Position numbers and translations under genes: made by a program
Part shown: positions 1 to 7,473 of the stretch, piece after piece
Layout of the letters: each line of letters opens with the position of its first letter
Position numbering within the stretch: position 1 is the stretch's first letter
From: JAUVIB01 sp964424545
GTDB taxonomy: Bacteria > Calditrichota > Calditrichia > Calditrichales > Calditrichaceae
Assembly (NCBI GenBank): GCA_964424545.1
Contig: CAYRJN010000055.1
Span: 1-20,134 of the forward strand
Length of the DNA stretch: 20,134 nucleotides
Direction: 5' to 3'
The notes under the pieces: model-generated
Seen by the model: only the letters and a program-made list of their open reading frames with translations
Databases searched by the model: none
What the model was told of the DNA's origin: nothing

Positions 1-336
1 CGTAATCTGGCCAGCGCTTCTTTGAAATCGTTCGGTTATAAAATTTTTGAAGCCATAAACGGACGCGACGCGCTTGAACTAATTGAAGAGCAAAATCTGG
101 CAAACCGTATTGATTTGCTGTTTACGGATATGATCATGCCGGAAATGGGCGGCGAAGAACTTATAGAGAATGTTAAAAAAATTAATCCTAATATAAAAAT
201 ATTATTAAGTTCCGGTTATACGGACAGCCGGGTATACTTTAACGATACCGATACAAAAACAGCTTACTATATTTTGAACAAACCTTACACCATCCAAAAA
301 TTAGAAAAAAAGATCAGAGCTATCCTCAACGAGTAG
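1..336 (+). CDS. Response-regulator receiver domain, C-terminal end of a (probably hybrid histidine kinase) signalling protein, partial
   Basis: The reading frame is open to the left edge, so the gene starts outside the window; the first seven codons (RNLASAS) already belong to the receiver fold, which makes the in-frame TTG at 22 an unlikely true start. The visible part is the C-terminal half or more of a REC domain. The phospho-acceptor Asp lies in FTDMIMPEMGG, followed by the conserved Ser/Thr region (ILLSSGYTDS) and the conserved Lys-Pro in LNKPYTIQKL. The protein ends directly after the last helix with no DNA-binding output domain. That arrangement is usual for the C-terminal receiver of a hybrid histidine kinase, although a stand-alone receiver cannot be excluded. 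It would accept phosphate from a kinase domain in a two-component relay. The neighbours in the window say nothing about its signal. Confidence 0.85.
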   Translation, partial: RNLASASLKSFGYKIFEAINGRDALELIEEQNLANRIDLLFTDMIMPEMGGEELIENVKKINPNIKILLSSGYTDSRVYFNDTDTKTAYYILNKPYTIQKLEKKIRAILNE

Positions 337-1099
337 CTCTCATTTGAAGTCCCGATTATTCTGCCGTCATCACAATTATACCCAATTACTACAACTCTAT
401 CCTTTTTTAGCCTTCCTGTTTTCAGCATTTTGACAAAAAAAGTTCTGTATCCCTTTATTTATACGGGGTGATTTTGAAATTTTGGTGCCCCAAAAATGAA
501 AATAGGAAAGAGCATCCATTTATAAACATATCGGCCTATCATGCAGCAAACAGTTCTTAGCGTTGTTTAATAAAGGGGTTTATATTCATTGCCTGGACGA
601 AAACAGTTAACTATTTGTAACTTATTGTTATATATATACTTGAAAACAATACAATAATTTCGTAAAATCCGGCACAAAATATAAAGAAAAGTGGAAAAAA
701 TTTTTTTTAACGCGTAAAAAGATAGAAACTTATAGAATAAAAGGAATGCACTTCGGTTTGTTTTAAAAATAATCGCATCTTCAGCTTTCGTGGCATAAGC
801 CGATCTGAGATTTGTCACTTTGATCGTATTTCAAACCAGCTGGAATGGAACGGAGCAATCTTTAAAAATTATTATTTCAAAAAAACAAGAGCTTATGGAT
901 TTGTTTTGCTTTTAGGATTTTCCCCCGCCTATACAGACTCGAAATAACAGCAAGAGGCTTTAACGCTCATTCTTCTATATGAATATTTTTATAACGGCCT
1001 CCGCCGTATATTTTCCTTGTGCTAATTTTTTAATTCACTGACAATGCACTTCTTCTCTATTGACCATATCGAATAAAATGTTGGGCGCATTATAAAGAC
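337..1099. other. 763-bp gap without a convincing gene
   Basis: A+T-rich spacer between the receiver-domain gene and the 3' end of the minus-strand cluster. An 83-codon minus-strand frame (567-818) has a low-complexity, Phe/Tyr/Leu-rich translation and no family resemblance, so I treat it as chance. I see no tRNA, insertion-sequence end or repeat array. A small hairpin near 994-1007 is listed separately. Confidence 0.6.
993..1008 (-). terminator. Possible weak terminator hairpin after the catabolic cluster
   Basis: ACGGC (994-998) pairs with GCCGT (1003-1007) around a 4-nt loop, about 95 bp past the stop of the ceramidase-like gene. On the minus strand it is followed by an A/T-rich stretch rather than a clean T-run, so it is only a candidate. 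Confidence 0.25.
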
Positions 1100-2425
1100 T
1101 TAGCGTTTCTTCAGCGTTTCCAATAAAGCGAAGGTTTCTTTCAGCAGTATTTCTCCGGCTTTGGCCGGGAAAATACTATTGGATGCTTCATATCCTCCCT
1201 CCTTTTCCGCCTCTTCGGTTACAATATAGCCGACCAATACGCCGTTGGATAAAGCCGCTGTAAAGGTATTGGGAAACTTCTCTTTTATCTTCAGAGAATA
1301 TTCTACAAATAATTCACCCGGCATAAAGACAAATCGGGTATCATCAATAGCAACTACGCTGATCTCTGCCGGCAGCACGCGAGCATAAATATCCTTTAGC
1401 TTGCCTTCGGCCGCCATCCTTGCCAGCTGTTTATTCTCTTCGGCGCCGAACCAATCACATTCCACGGTACGGATTTCGGATGACGGCGCTTTTTCTCTGC
1501 GCATCCGTTCCAACTTGCTTTTCACATAAACCACTTTTTTTTCGGCTTCGTCTATGTTCATAAACGCTTTTTCAGGGAGCATGACTCGCGACTGCTTTAC
1601 AGAAAGCCGCACCCGATCCTTAAAATCGTTTTCGTTCAATTGTGAAACACTGCTATAAATTTTTTCTCCCAACATGAAACCCAGGCGTCGAGCCTCTTCA
1701 AAAGAGTTAGACGTTATAAAATGCCGCGGAGATTGGTTCCCCGCCGGCCCGGTATGATAAAGTAAAATTACATCATTTCCCAAATTTTCTTTAATATATT
1801 CGCGCGTATATCCGGGAAAATCAGCCGAATACAATTTGGAATCCTCATGTAATACCGTGGGATGCATACAATAAACGGTTGACAAAGCATATATTTCATT
1901 CGATAATTTATCTTTCAATACGATGATAGGAACTTCCGCATCCACGGCGTCCGTTTTACTGCGCCTGTTACCGCCCACTCCAGAAGCATTTGCGGTGGTT
2001 ACGGCAATTTTACATTCCCGTTTATCTTGAAAAGCCGCAATGTAAACCATGACCAACTTTTCAACCAAATAATCAATATATTGCGGATCGGCCGGAGGAA
2101 CGACAGGATCGTAAAAAACATCGCTGACCGTTACCGGCCCCGAATGGGTATGGGACGCCGATATCATTAAATGATCTTTTTTAATCCCCGTTGCCTTGCT
2201 CACTTTTTCTCTTACTCTATCGGCAATTTCTGCCGAAATATACAAAACCTCCACCGCGCAAAACCCGACTTGAACCTCGCCGTTATCGAGTATTAAAGCC
2301 GACGCATATAAAGGGTCGTGTACGCCTTCGCTGATACGTTCCACATGGGGATAACCGTGTAAAAACAGCGCCTTTTGCGGCGTAATATCGATAATTGCGG
2401 CGCCGGCTGTTAATAATTTCATCAT
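1100..2425 (-). CDS. Neutral/alkaline ceramidase-family (N-acyl amide) hydrolase
   Basis: Protein of 441 residues (440 if the second of two adjacent ATGs is used; the GGAGGAGA ribosome site fits the second slightly better). It matches the catalytic domain of neutral ceramidases: an N-terminal GAAIIDITP strand; SHTHSGP (about residues 91-97) with two His of the zinc site; CMHPTVL (about 186-192) with another likely zinc His; and GPAGNQSPR, the counterpart of the GDxSPN motif whose Ser is the nucleophile. Family members split the amide bond of ceramide, but many bacterial homologues act on other N-acyl compounds. This one has no signal peptide and lacks the usual C-terminal immunoglobulin-like domain, so a cytoplasmic role on a small N-acylated substrate is more likely than lipid digestion. 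Its start overlaps the stop of the amidohydrolase gene (ATGA), so the two are translationally coupled. It is the last gene of the cluster. Confidence 0.8.
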   Translation of the reverse strand: MMKLLTAGAAIIDITPQKALFLHGYPHVERISEGVHDPLYASALILDNGEVQVGFCAVEVLYISAEIADRVREKVSKATGIKKDHLMISASHTHSGPVTVSDVFYDPVVPPADPQYIDYLVEKLVMVYIAAFQDKRECKIAVTTANASGVGGNRRSKTDAVDAEVPIIVLKDKLSNEIYALSTVYCMHPTVLHEDSKLYSADFPGYTREYIKENLGNDVILLYHTGPAGNQSPRHFITSNSFEEARRLGFMLGEKIYSSVSQLNENDFKDRVRLSVKQSRVMLPEKAFMNIDEAEKKVVYVKSKLERMRREKAPSSEIRTVECDWFGAEENKQLARMAAEGKLKDIYARVLPAEISVVAIDDTRFVFMPGELFVEYSLKIKEKFPNTFTAALSNGVLVGYIVTEEAEKEGGYEASNSIFPAKAGEILLKETFALLETLKKR

Positions 2426-3432
2426 TCTCCTCCAAAAAGAAATTGCATCGTATTGCCATAAGCAATCTTATATTTTAGGTCTTGCGGCAGGGTATCAAGA
2501 AGATTTTTTTCTTCGTCATACCCGCAGCGCAGCCGGTCTTCTGTTAAAACGCCGTCCGCCGTATAATATTTTTGAATCCAGTAATAAAAAGGCGTGTCGC
2601 TGCCCCAAATAATCGTATCGGGATAAGTGTCGATTAAAGCGGCTATTACCTTAGTCGGACGATTATAATCCGCCTTGAAACGGATATCATCCTGCGCAAT
2701 GGCGGGCGAATTTTGCCTCGCCAATTCACAATGAATCGTAAAAGCCGACAGATCGACAAAACAATTAGGTAAACGAGCGGCTTTTTCCAAAGCGGGTTTT
2801 GAAAAACGCGCGGAATGAGCGACACAAACGCGTATATCCGGATTACGTTCCGCAAAACCAATAATATCATAAACCGAAGCCCAGGGATCGGAAGGATGTA
2901 CCGAAGAATGAAAGAGTATGGGAAGATTTTTTTTACGGACAAAATCAACAATCGCTTTACCTTTTGTCTCCAGATCGTTTACAAAAGCCTGAATATAGGT
3001 CGTTGCCGTTTTTAAACCGAAGACCGCATATTGTTCCGATAATTCTTCCATAAAAGCGGCTTGTTTTTCGGCTTCGCGCGAAGGATCAAACATTAAAAAA
3101 GGCAGAGACTTGGAACGGTAATCCGTAAATATCTCATTTATTTCAATAAGCAGATTTCTGTTTTCCGATTCATAAGGGAATTGACAATATTTTGTTGTCG
3201 TTTTAATTTTCGAATCCGTAGTTTCGCCCTTGTAAAAATCGGAATCAACAAAGGGAAAAACAACGCTATAATCAATGTTTAGCAGCTTCATGCGGATTAC
3301 CAGGTCTTCATAGGACAGCGCGTAGGGATAACCGTTTTGTCTGTAAAATTTTTGCGAAATACCCACATGCGTATGGCCGTCTATAATATTTTTTTTCGAT
3401 TGCAGCCTTTTCTTTGTTTCCGCCACAGACAT
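2422..3432 (-). CDS. Amidohydrolase-2 family metal-dependent hydrolase
   Basis: Protein of 336 residues starting MSVAETKK. A longer open frame runs upstream to 3579, but that extension lies inside the preceding gene in another frame. The start at 3432 has AAGGGG about six bases ahead and overlaps the previous stop (TAATG). The fold is a TIM-barrel amidohydrolase: IIDGHTHVG with the metal-binding HxH (His20, His22), LFHSSVHP (His175), VAHSARF (His206) and IIWGSDTPF (Asp279, the usual catalytic/metal Asp), ending with the typical GNTMQFLF helix. Relatives hydrolyse amide, lactone or C-C bonds, or decarboxylate, usually with one zinc or manganese ion. In this operon, next to a NagB-fold protein and a ceramidase-like hydrolase, deacetylation or lactone opening of an amino-sugar derivative is a reasonable guess; the exact reaction cannot be read from the sequence. 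Confidence 0.85.
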   Translation of the reverse strand: MSVAETKKRLQSKKNIIDGHTHVGISQKFYRQNGYPYALSYEDLVIRMKLLNIDYSVVFPFVDSDFYKGETTDSKIKTTTKYCQFPYESENRNLLIEINEIFTDYRSKSLPFLMFDPSREAEKQAAFMEELSEQYAVFGLKTATTYIQAFVNDLETKGKAIVDFVRKKNLPILFHSSVHPSDPWASVYDIIGFAERNPDIRVCVAHSARFSKPALEKAARLPNCFVDLSAFTIHCELARQNSPAIAQDDIRFKADYNRPTKVIAALIDTYPDTIIWGSDTPFYYWIQKYYTADGVLTEDRLRCGYDEEKNLLDTLPQDLKYKIAYGNTMQFLFGGE

Positions 3433-4367
3433 TAGTACCCCTTTTCCCAATCCGTTTCGATGTTCATGGCGATAGTTTCGGTTACATAGGCATCCGTTCG
3501 CAAGAGTTGATGCAACGATTCCGGTACCAGAGGTGTGGGTTCGCCGTGCATAACAAGACGGGCAATAAAACGCTGCCATGATGTGGCTGTTCCGTGAACG
3601 CCAATCCCAAAAGTCTGCATTCGATTTTTTGCCCGAACAACCTGCGCCGGGCCTATGGTTGCGGCTTTAGGCGGCACCTTTGCAAGATCGCCGCTCATCC
3701 CGAAGCTGCCGTGCAGCGAATTTTGAGCCAATGTAAAAGGACTTAACGTTACAATACGCGGACCCATTTCCATCCACTCTTCCATAGACGAGGCCTTAAA
3801 TTCCGGAGCATCCGGTTCGATAAAAGCCAAATGTCCTGTCCAGCCGGGACCGCTGTACACGATATCCGCCTCGCCGAGATCGCTAATCATTTTCCCGTAA
3901 TCCTTGATGTTTTCATTGGTAAAAGTATGAATCTGTTTTTCAGGAGGCCTGATATCTTCATCAAGATTATAATAAAAATACGTTTTAAAGGCATGACCGA
4001 AACCGTATTCCCAGCTTTCAGGCGCAATATTGCCGTCCTGATCGGCGTATTCGTCCATATTAAACGTATGGAGTTTACGACAATCCACATGAAACTTATT
4101 AAGCATATGCGCCAGCAAACGAAACATTGGCCATGGATTGGGCATAATCATCACGATAGGCTTATTATTATCTGCGGCCGTTTTGATTCTATAGAAAGCA
4201 TCAAATAGAAAAATAGTCGAAAGGTCGGAATCGGGTATCACTCGAATTTTATAATTCGGATTTTTATGTTGTTCTATCTCATCGCGTTTAATATTTCGCA
4301 CGCGTTCAATAATTTTTTTATCCCTAAAGGGTACATATTTTGATGGTTCATATACAAATTCGGCCAT
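3432..4367 (-). CDS. Glucosamine-6-phosphate deaminase/isomerase (NagB)-fold protein with altered active site
   Basis: Protein of 311 residues, longer than E. coli NagB (266). It keeps the NagB/6-phosphogluconolactonase fold signatures: LHTFNMDEYAD (Asp105, matching the catalytic Asp72 of E. coli NagB) and SGPGWTGHLAFIEP (about 172-185) with the ring-opening His179 and Glu184. Two residues of the classic GxGxDGHxAFNEP motif differ: the Asp before GH is Thr177, and the Asn before EP is Ile183. NagB converts glucosamine-6-phosphate to fructose-6-phosphate and ammonia in the cytosol. Loss of the conserved Asp suggests a different sugar phosphate or an isomerase/lactonase-type reaction. A strong GAGGAG site lies eight bases before the ATG. 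It starts 15 bp after the kinase gene stops and overlaps the amidohydrolase start, so it is firmly in the operon. The kinase next door may make its phosphorylated substrate. Confidence 0.82.
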   Translation of the reverse strand: MAEFVYEPSKYVPFRDKKIIERVRNIKRDEIEQHKNPNYKIRVIPDSDLSTIFLFDAFYRIKTAADNNKPIVMIMPNPWPMFRLLAHMLNKFHVDCRKLHTFNMDEYADQDGNIAPESWEYGFGHAFKTYFYYNLDEDIRPPEKQIHTFTNENIKDYGKMISDLGEADIVYSGPGWTGHLAFIEPDAPEFKASSMEEWMEMGPRIVTLSPFTLAQNSLHGSFGMSGDLAKVPPKAATIGPAQVVRAKNRMQTFGIGVHGTATSWQRFIARLVMHGEPTPLVPESLHQLLRTDAYVTETIAMNIETDWEKGY

Positions 4368-4382
4368 CGTTGCTTCTCCTCT

Positions 4383-5681
4383 TCATTTTTGATTGCTAAG
4401 ATATATTTGTACAACGCCAATCAATCCGGCGTCTTCATTGTTATTAACAGTAAACGAAATCGGTAGCGTTTTTTCCATGATATTTAGCCAAACTGTCGAA
4501 TTGGTCATCCCGCCCGAAAGCGATAATTTATCTATTTGCGCTGCAGTTTTTATTTGCTGTAAATGTGCTATCAATTTGTTTAAATAATTCTTAATAACGC
4601 CGGAACAAAAAGCGCCTATTTCCTCGGCGGAATGTATATCCGGTAAATCTTGTTCTCCGACGATAACGGGCTCGGCGTCCGTGTAACGAAGATAGGTTTT
4701 AAAAAGTTCGTCGTATGTTTCCTGAGCAAAATATTTATTCTTAAGCCTGCGAATTTGTAAACCGAAATTGCTTTCAACATTTAACAAAAAAAAGTTATTG
4801 CCCACGGGATGTTTACCGGATATTTGAGATACCGTTAAATCCACTATTAATTTATCGGTTATTGTATAGATAACCATGGCTGTACCGAAATTAATATTGA
4901 CATCGCCCGTTTTATGTAATCCCGCCCCGCAGGCCGAGGCGCCCTGATCGTTACCGCATAAAACGACGGGGAAACGTGAGTTCACTTCCCATTTTCTCCG
5001 GATATCAGGGGAAATTAATTCGAAGCGTTTGGCTGCATCGTCGATAGTCGGAAAATATCGTTCACTAAGCCCAAGTATCGTTAAAAGAGTTCGGTTTATT
5101 TCCCCGGTACGGAAATCATACATCCCGCCCATAGCAAAAGAAGTCTTATCGGAATAAAATTTACCCGTCAACTTATATACCAAATATTCATTAATCAACG
5201 GGAAGGCTTTCGCTTTTTTATAAATATTCGATTCATTCTCCTTTAGCCACAATAATTTGGCTATATATTGCACGGAAAGAGGCCGATAAAAACCGGAGCT
5301 TTTTGAAAATTCGGATAATTGAACAAATAAACTATCGGCTTGTTTTTCAGCTCGTTCATCCAACCAAACAATCCCGTTACAAAGCGGACTAAAGGAGGAA
5401 TCAACCGCCGTAAAGGTTTGCGCTTGACTGCTGATAAGCAACGCTTCTACCGAAATATCTTTTGAGGATAAAGCGGATAAACACTCTTGTATCAAATCCA
5501 AGGCTATAGCATAAAACAATTCAAAATCAACTTCCACGTTATTCTCCCGTTCAATCATGGGAAATTCGCGCTGATTTTTAAACAGAATAGTGTATCCGTC
5601 ATCGATCAAAGCGCATTTGACAGCGCTTGTGCCGATATCCAGCGTAAGAAATACCCTATTTTGTTTTTTATTTTTTTTCAT
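4383..5681 (-). CDS. FGGY-family carbohydrate kinase (xylulokinase-like)
   Basis: Protein of 432 residues, somewhat short for the family (often about 480-520). The N-terminal phosphate loop FLTLDIGTSAVK is at about residues 11-22; the sugar-binding WLDER motif is at 106-110; the catalytic base lies in CGNDQGASACGAG (Asp245); the second nucleotide-binding strand INFGTAMV begins near 263; and the C-terminal adenosine motif LSGGMTNSTVW is near 390. The enzyme should transfer phosphate from ATP to a sugar, ketose or polyol in the cytoplasm. The family contains xylulose, ribulose, fuculose, glycerol and erythritol kinases, and the motifs do not settle the substrate. It is followed after 15 bp by the NagB-fold gene, which probably uses its product. 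The ribosome site (AAGGAA) is farther from the ATG than elsewhere in the cluster, so translation may be weaker. A repetitive palindromic sequence lies just upstream. Confidence 0.88.
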   Translation of the reverse strand: MKKNKKQNRVFLTLDIGTSAVKCALIDDGYTILFKNQREFPMIERENNVEVDFELFYAIALDLIQECLSALSSKDISVEALLISSQAQTFTAVDSSFSPLCNGIVWLDERAEKQADSLFVQLSEFSKSSGFYRPLSVQYIAKLLWLKENESNIYKKAKAFPLINEYLVYKLTGKFYSDKTSFAMGGMYDFRTGEINRTLLTILGLSERYFPTIDDAAKRFELISPDIRRKWEVNSRFPVVLCGNDQGASACGAGLHKTGDVNINFGTAMVIYTITDKLIVDLTVSQISGKHPVGNNFFLLNVESNFGLQIRRLKNKYFAQETYDELFKTYLRYTDAEPVIVGEQDLPDIHSAEEIGAFCSGVIKNYLNKLIAHLQQIKTAAQIDKLSLSGGMTNSTVWLNIMEKTLPISFTVNNNEDAGLIGVVQIYLSNQK

Positions 5682-5712
5682 TACGCCATTTTTCCTTAAT
5701 CACTCCGACCTA

Positions 5713-5788
5713 TCATTCCGGAAGGTTTCGATCGGGAATCTTACTTATGTCTATTCAGCATTTAGATTCCTGTTTTCACAGGAATGAC
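5713..5788. repeat. REP-like palindromic element between two cluster genes
   Basis: Two stem-forming units in the 147-bp gap: an imperfect one with ATTCC (5715-5719) and GGAAT (5735-5739), and a perfect one with ATTCCTGT (5766-5773) and ACAGGAAT (5778-5785) around a TTTC loop. The layout, two imperfectly related ATTCC/GGAAT hairpins, is like dispersed repetitive extragenic palindromes. It could stabilise or attenuate the transcript between the oxidoreductase and kinase genes. Confidence 0.55.
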
Positions 5789-5828
5789 AATATTATACTT
5801 TTTTGCAAAACCCTATGCCAATTTCATT

Positions 5829-6980
5829 CTATAGTCTTATTATCTGCCGTTTTTTATGCGATTCCAATGCCGCCGTTAAAATTTCATGTTGAACGCGCGT
5901 TTCATCTGGCCTAATGCATCCGTATGGCCGTTCTTCATCCCGATGTATAAATTCATCGAGTACGGACGCCCACATTTGCAGGATGGCATCGGTAAAGCCA
6001 AATTCAAAAATGCCGCCTGTTATGGTTTTATAAACAGAATCGTACCCAAGGTCTTCGCTTCGCCACTCCTGTTTACCACCGTTTTCATATTTCATTGTTT
6101 GAAGCGTTTTAGGATATTTCGTGCTGAAACGGGCGCTGAATTTTGTTCCGAGTATCTCAAGCGACCAGGTATCCGTTTCGCCGGGAGCGATGCGATACGT
6201 TTTTACCGTCATGGGGAAATCATATTTTTCTTGCGGATGTTCAACGACGCATTGTAATATGGCATTATCCCATGTTTTGCATTCTACCATTTCACCGTTA
6301 CCATTAGGCCGTTCGCTAACAATATTCGACAACGTCGCAGAAACCGTTTTGGGTATCCAACCCGAACGAATCGGTATATGCAAAGCATGCATTCCCAGAT
6401 CTCCCATGCAGCCGTATTCTCCATTCATATCAATCATTCGTTTCCAATTGATGGGTTTATCAAAATTAATGTCCGATGAATGCAGGAAACTTGAATGAAC
6501 ATGTATAATTCTCCCCCACGGATTTTCGTTAATAAACTTATGGATCCTATGCGCGCCGGGATAAAAGGGGAATTCCGAAGAACAACGCACGAATACATCG
6601 GGATTTTCTTCAATTGCATCAAGGATATGTTGATTGGCTTTGAGATCAATTCCAAAGGGTTTTTCGCCAAGCAGATGCTTGCCGGATTTTATAATATCGA
6701 TATATATTTGTTCGTGCAAATTGTGGGGCACGGCGCAATAGATAAAATCGATCTCATCGTTTTTAAGCAACTCATGATAATCCGTCGTAACCATTTTTAT
6801 GGAATCGAAATTATCCGTATACCATTTAAATAAATTTTCATTCAGATCGCTAATACCCACAATTTCAGGACGCGCGTCCAAATCCAAAATCGCAGGCCAA
6901 CGGGCAGAAGCAACGGCAAATTCCCGTCCCATCAACCCGCAACCGATGATGCCAAAACGAACTTTTTCTTTACTTTTCAT
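5829..6980 (-). CDS. Gfo/Idh/MocA-family NAD(P)-dependent oxidoreductase
   Basis: Protein of 383 residues. The N-terminal Rossmann domain begins with RFGIIGCGLMGREF (GxGxxG at about 12-17) and continues to the family hallmark GEKPFGID (Glu106-Lys107-Pro108; the Lys is the conserved active-site residue). The C-terminal alpha/beta domain carries CMGDLGMHALHIPI with Asp194 and His198, the usual substrate-binding and proton-transfer residues. Relatives oxidise or reduce a hydroxyl/keto group on sugars, inositols and their phosphates, or act in epimerisation through a transient keto form. GAGG lies four to five bases before the ATG. It is the first gene of the second block of the cluster, after a 493-bp gap that holds a 23-bp palindrome, so it may have its own promoter. 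Substrate unknown. Confidence 0.9.
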   Translation of the reverse strand: MKSKEKVRFGIIGCGLMGREFAVASARWPAILDLDARPEIVGISDLNENLFKWYTDNFDSIKMVTTDYHELLKNDEIDFIYCAVPHNLHEQIYIDIIKSGKHLLGEKPFGIDLKANQHILDAIEENPDVFVRCSSEFPFYPGAHRIHKFINENPWGRIIHVHSSFLHSSDINFDKPINWKRMIDMNGEYGCMGDLGMHALHIPIRSGWIPKTVSATLSNIVSERPNGNGEMVECKTWDNAILQCVVEHPQEKYDFPMTVKTYRIAPGETDTWSLEILGTKFSARFSTKYPKTLQTMKYENGGKQEWRSEDLGYDSVYKTITGGIFEFGFTDAILQMWASVLDEFIHRDEERPYGCIRPDETRVQHEILTAALESHKKRQIIRL

Positions 6981-7057
6981 AATACCTCGTTTATATTTTA
7001 GTATCGGAATTTCAAAGTTTACGCTTATTCCATCTATCTTGCAAAACAGAAAAAATA

Positions 7058-7160
7058 AATCTCCCCTTATAAAAGGGGTAAGGGGGTTGTGATAAATATC
7101 GGAATTAATGAATAATGAAAACCGGACAACCCCTATAGTCCTCTTTTTTAAGGGGACGGT
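7058..7160. repeat. Inverted pair of about 34-bp G-rich elements
   Basis: Unit one (7058-7090) contains CCCCTT (7063-7068), a short spacer, AAGGGG (7073-7078) and ends GGGGGTTGT. Unit two (7126-7160) is a similar sequence in the opposite direction: it starts ACAACCCC and ends with CTTTTTTAAGGGGACGG. Read on the minus strand, unit two aligns with unit one over CCCCTTA, A-rich centre, AGxGG and GGGGTTGT. Each unit can fold on its own, and the two can pair with each other. It resembles a dispersed non-coding repeat or a small non-autonomous element. Confidence 0.5.
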
Positions 7161-7378
7161 TTTAATCTGTTTTTCTATTTGTGTAATTCAACATTAATCA
7201 ACTTGTAAAACTATGTTCTTTATTAGGAATTTCAAAAAAACAACATTTCCATGACATTTTTAATATTATTTTTGTCGGTAAATTAAGACGAGCCGCGGTA
7301 AAAAGGCAAAATAAGCATCTTTATAAGATAAAATATTACTTATGTCTCCACCTCATATTTCCCTTGAACCCATTTTAG

Positions 7379-7401
7379 ATTGTCCGATTAAATCGGACAA
7401 T
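7379..7401. promoter_or_regulatory. 23-bp perfect palindrome, candidate operator
   Basis: ATTGTCCGATT and AATCGGACAAT are exact inverted repeats around one central base. It lies 72 bp past the aminotransferase stop and about 400 bp upstream of the oxidoreductase start. A further half-site-like GCCGGACA occurs at 7413-7420. There is no T-run on either side, so a repressor or activator site is more likely than a terminator. Confidence 0.45.
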
Positions 7402-7473
7402 GACACATTGATGCCGGACACTCTTCTTTTCATTAATCAATTTACCGCGCTAAGGTCTTCACATAACGGTATT

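Larger units (their letters stand above)
6981..7473. other. 493-bp intergenic region dividing the cluster
   Basis: No gene. It holds an inverted pair of G-rich elements and a 23-bp palindrome, both listed separately, plus A+T-rich sequence that could contain a promoter for the oxidoreductase gene. A plus-strand open frame that begins at 7342 runs antisense into the aminotransferase gene and is a shadow. Confidence 0.6.

Noticed and set aside
465..496. GGGG...CCCC inverted repeat after the receiver-domain gene
   Set aside because: Only four pairs around a long loop; too weak to call a terminator.
567..818. 83-codon minus-strand open frame in the left intergenic region
   Set aside because: Low-complexity aromatic/Leu-rich translation from A+T-rich sequence, no clear ribosome site and no family likeness.
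3433..3579. N-terminal extension of the amidohydrolase
   Set aside because: It lies wholly within the NagB-fold gene in another frame; the proper start with ribosome site and stop overlap is at 3432.
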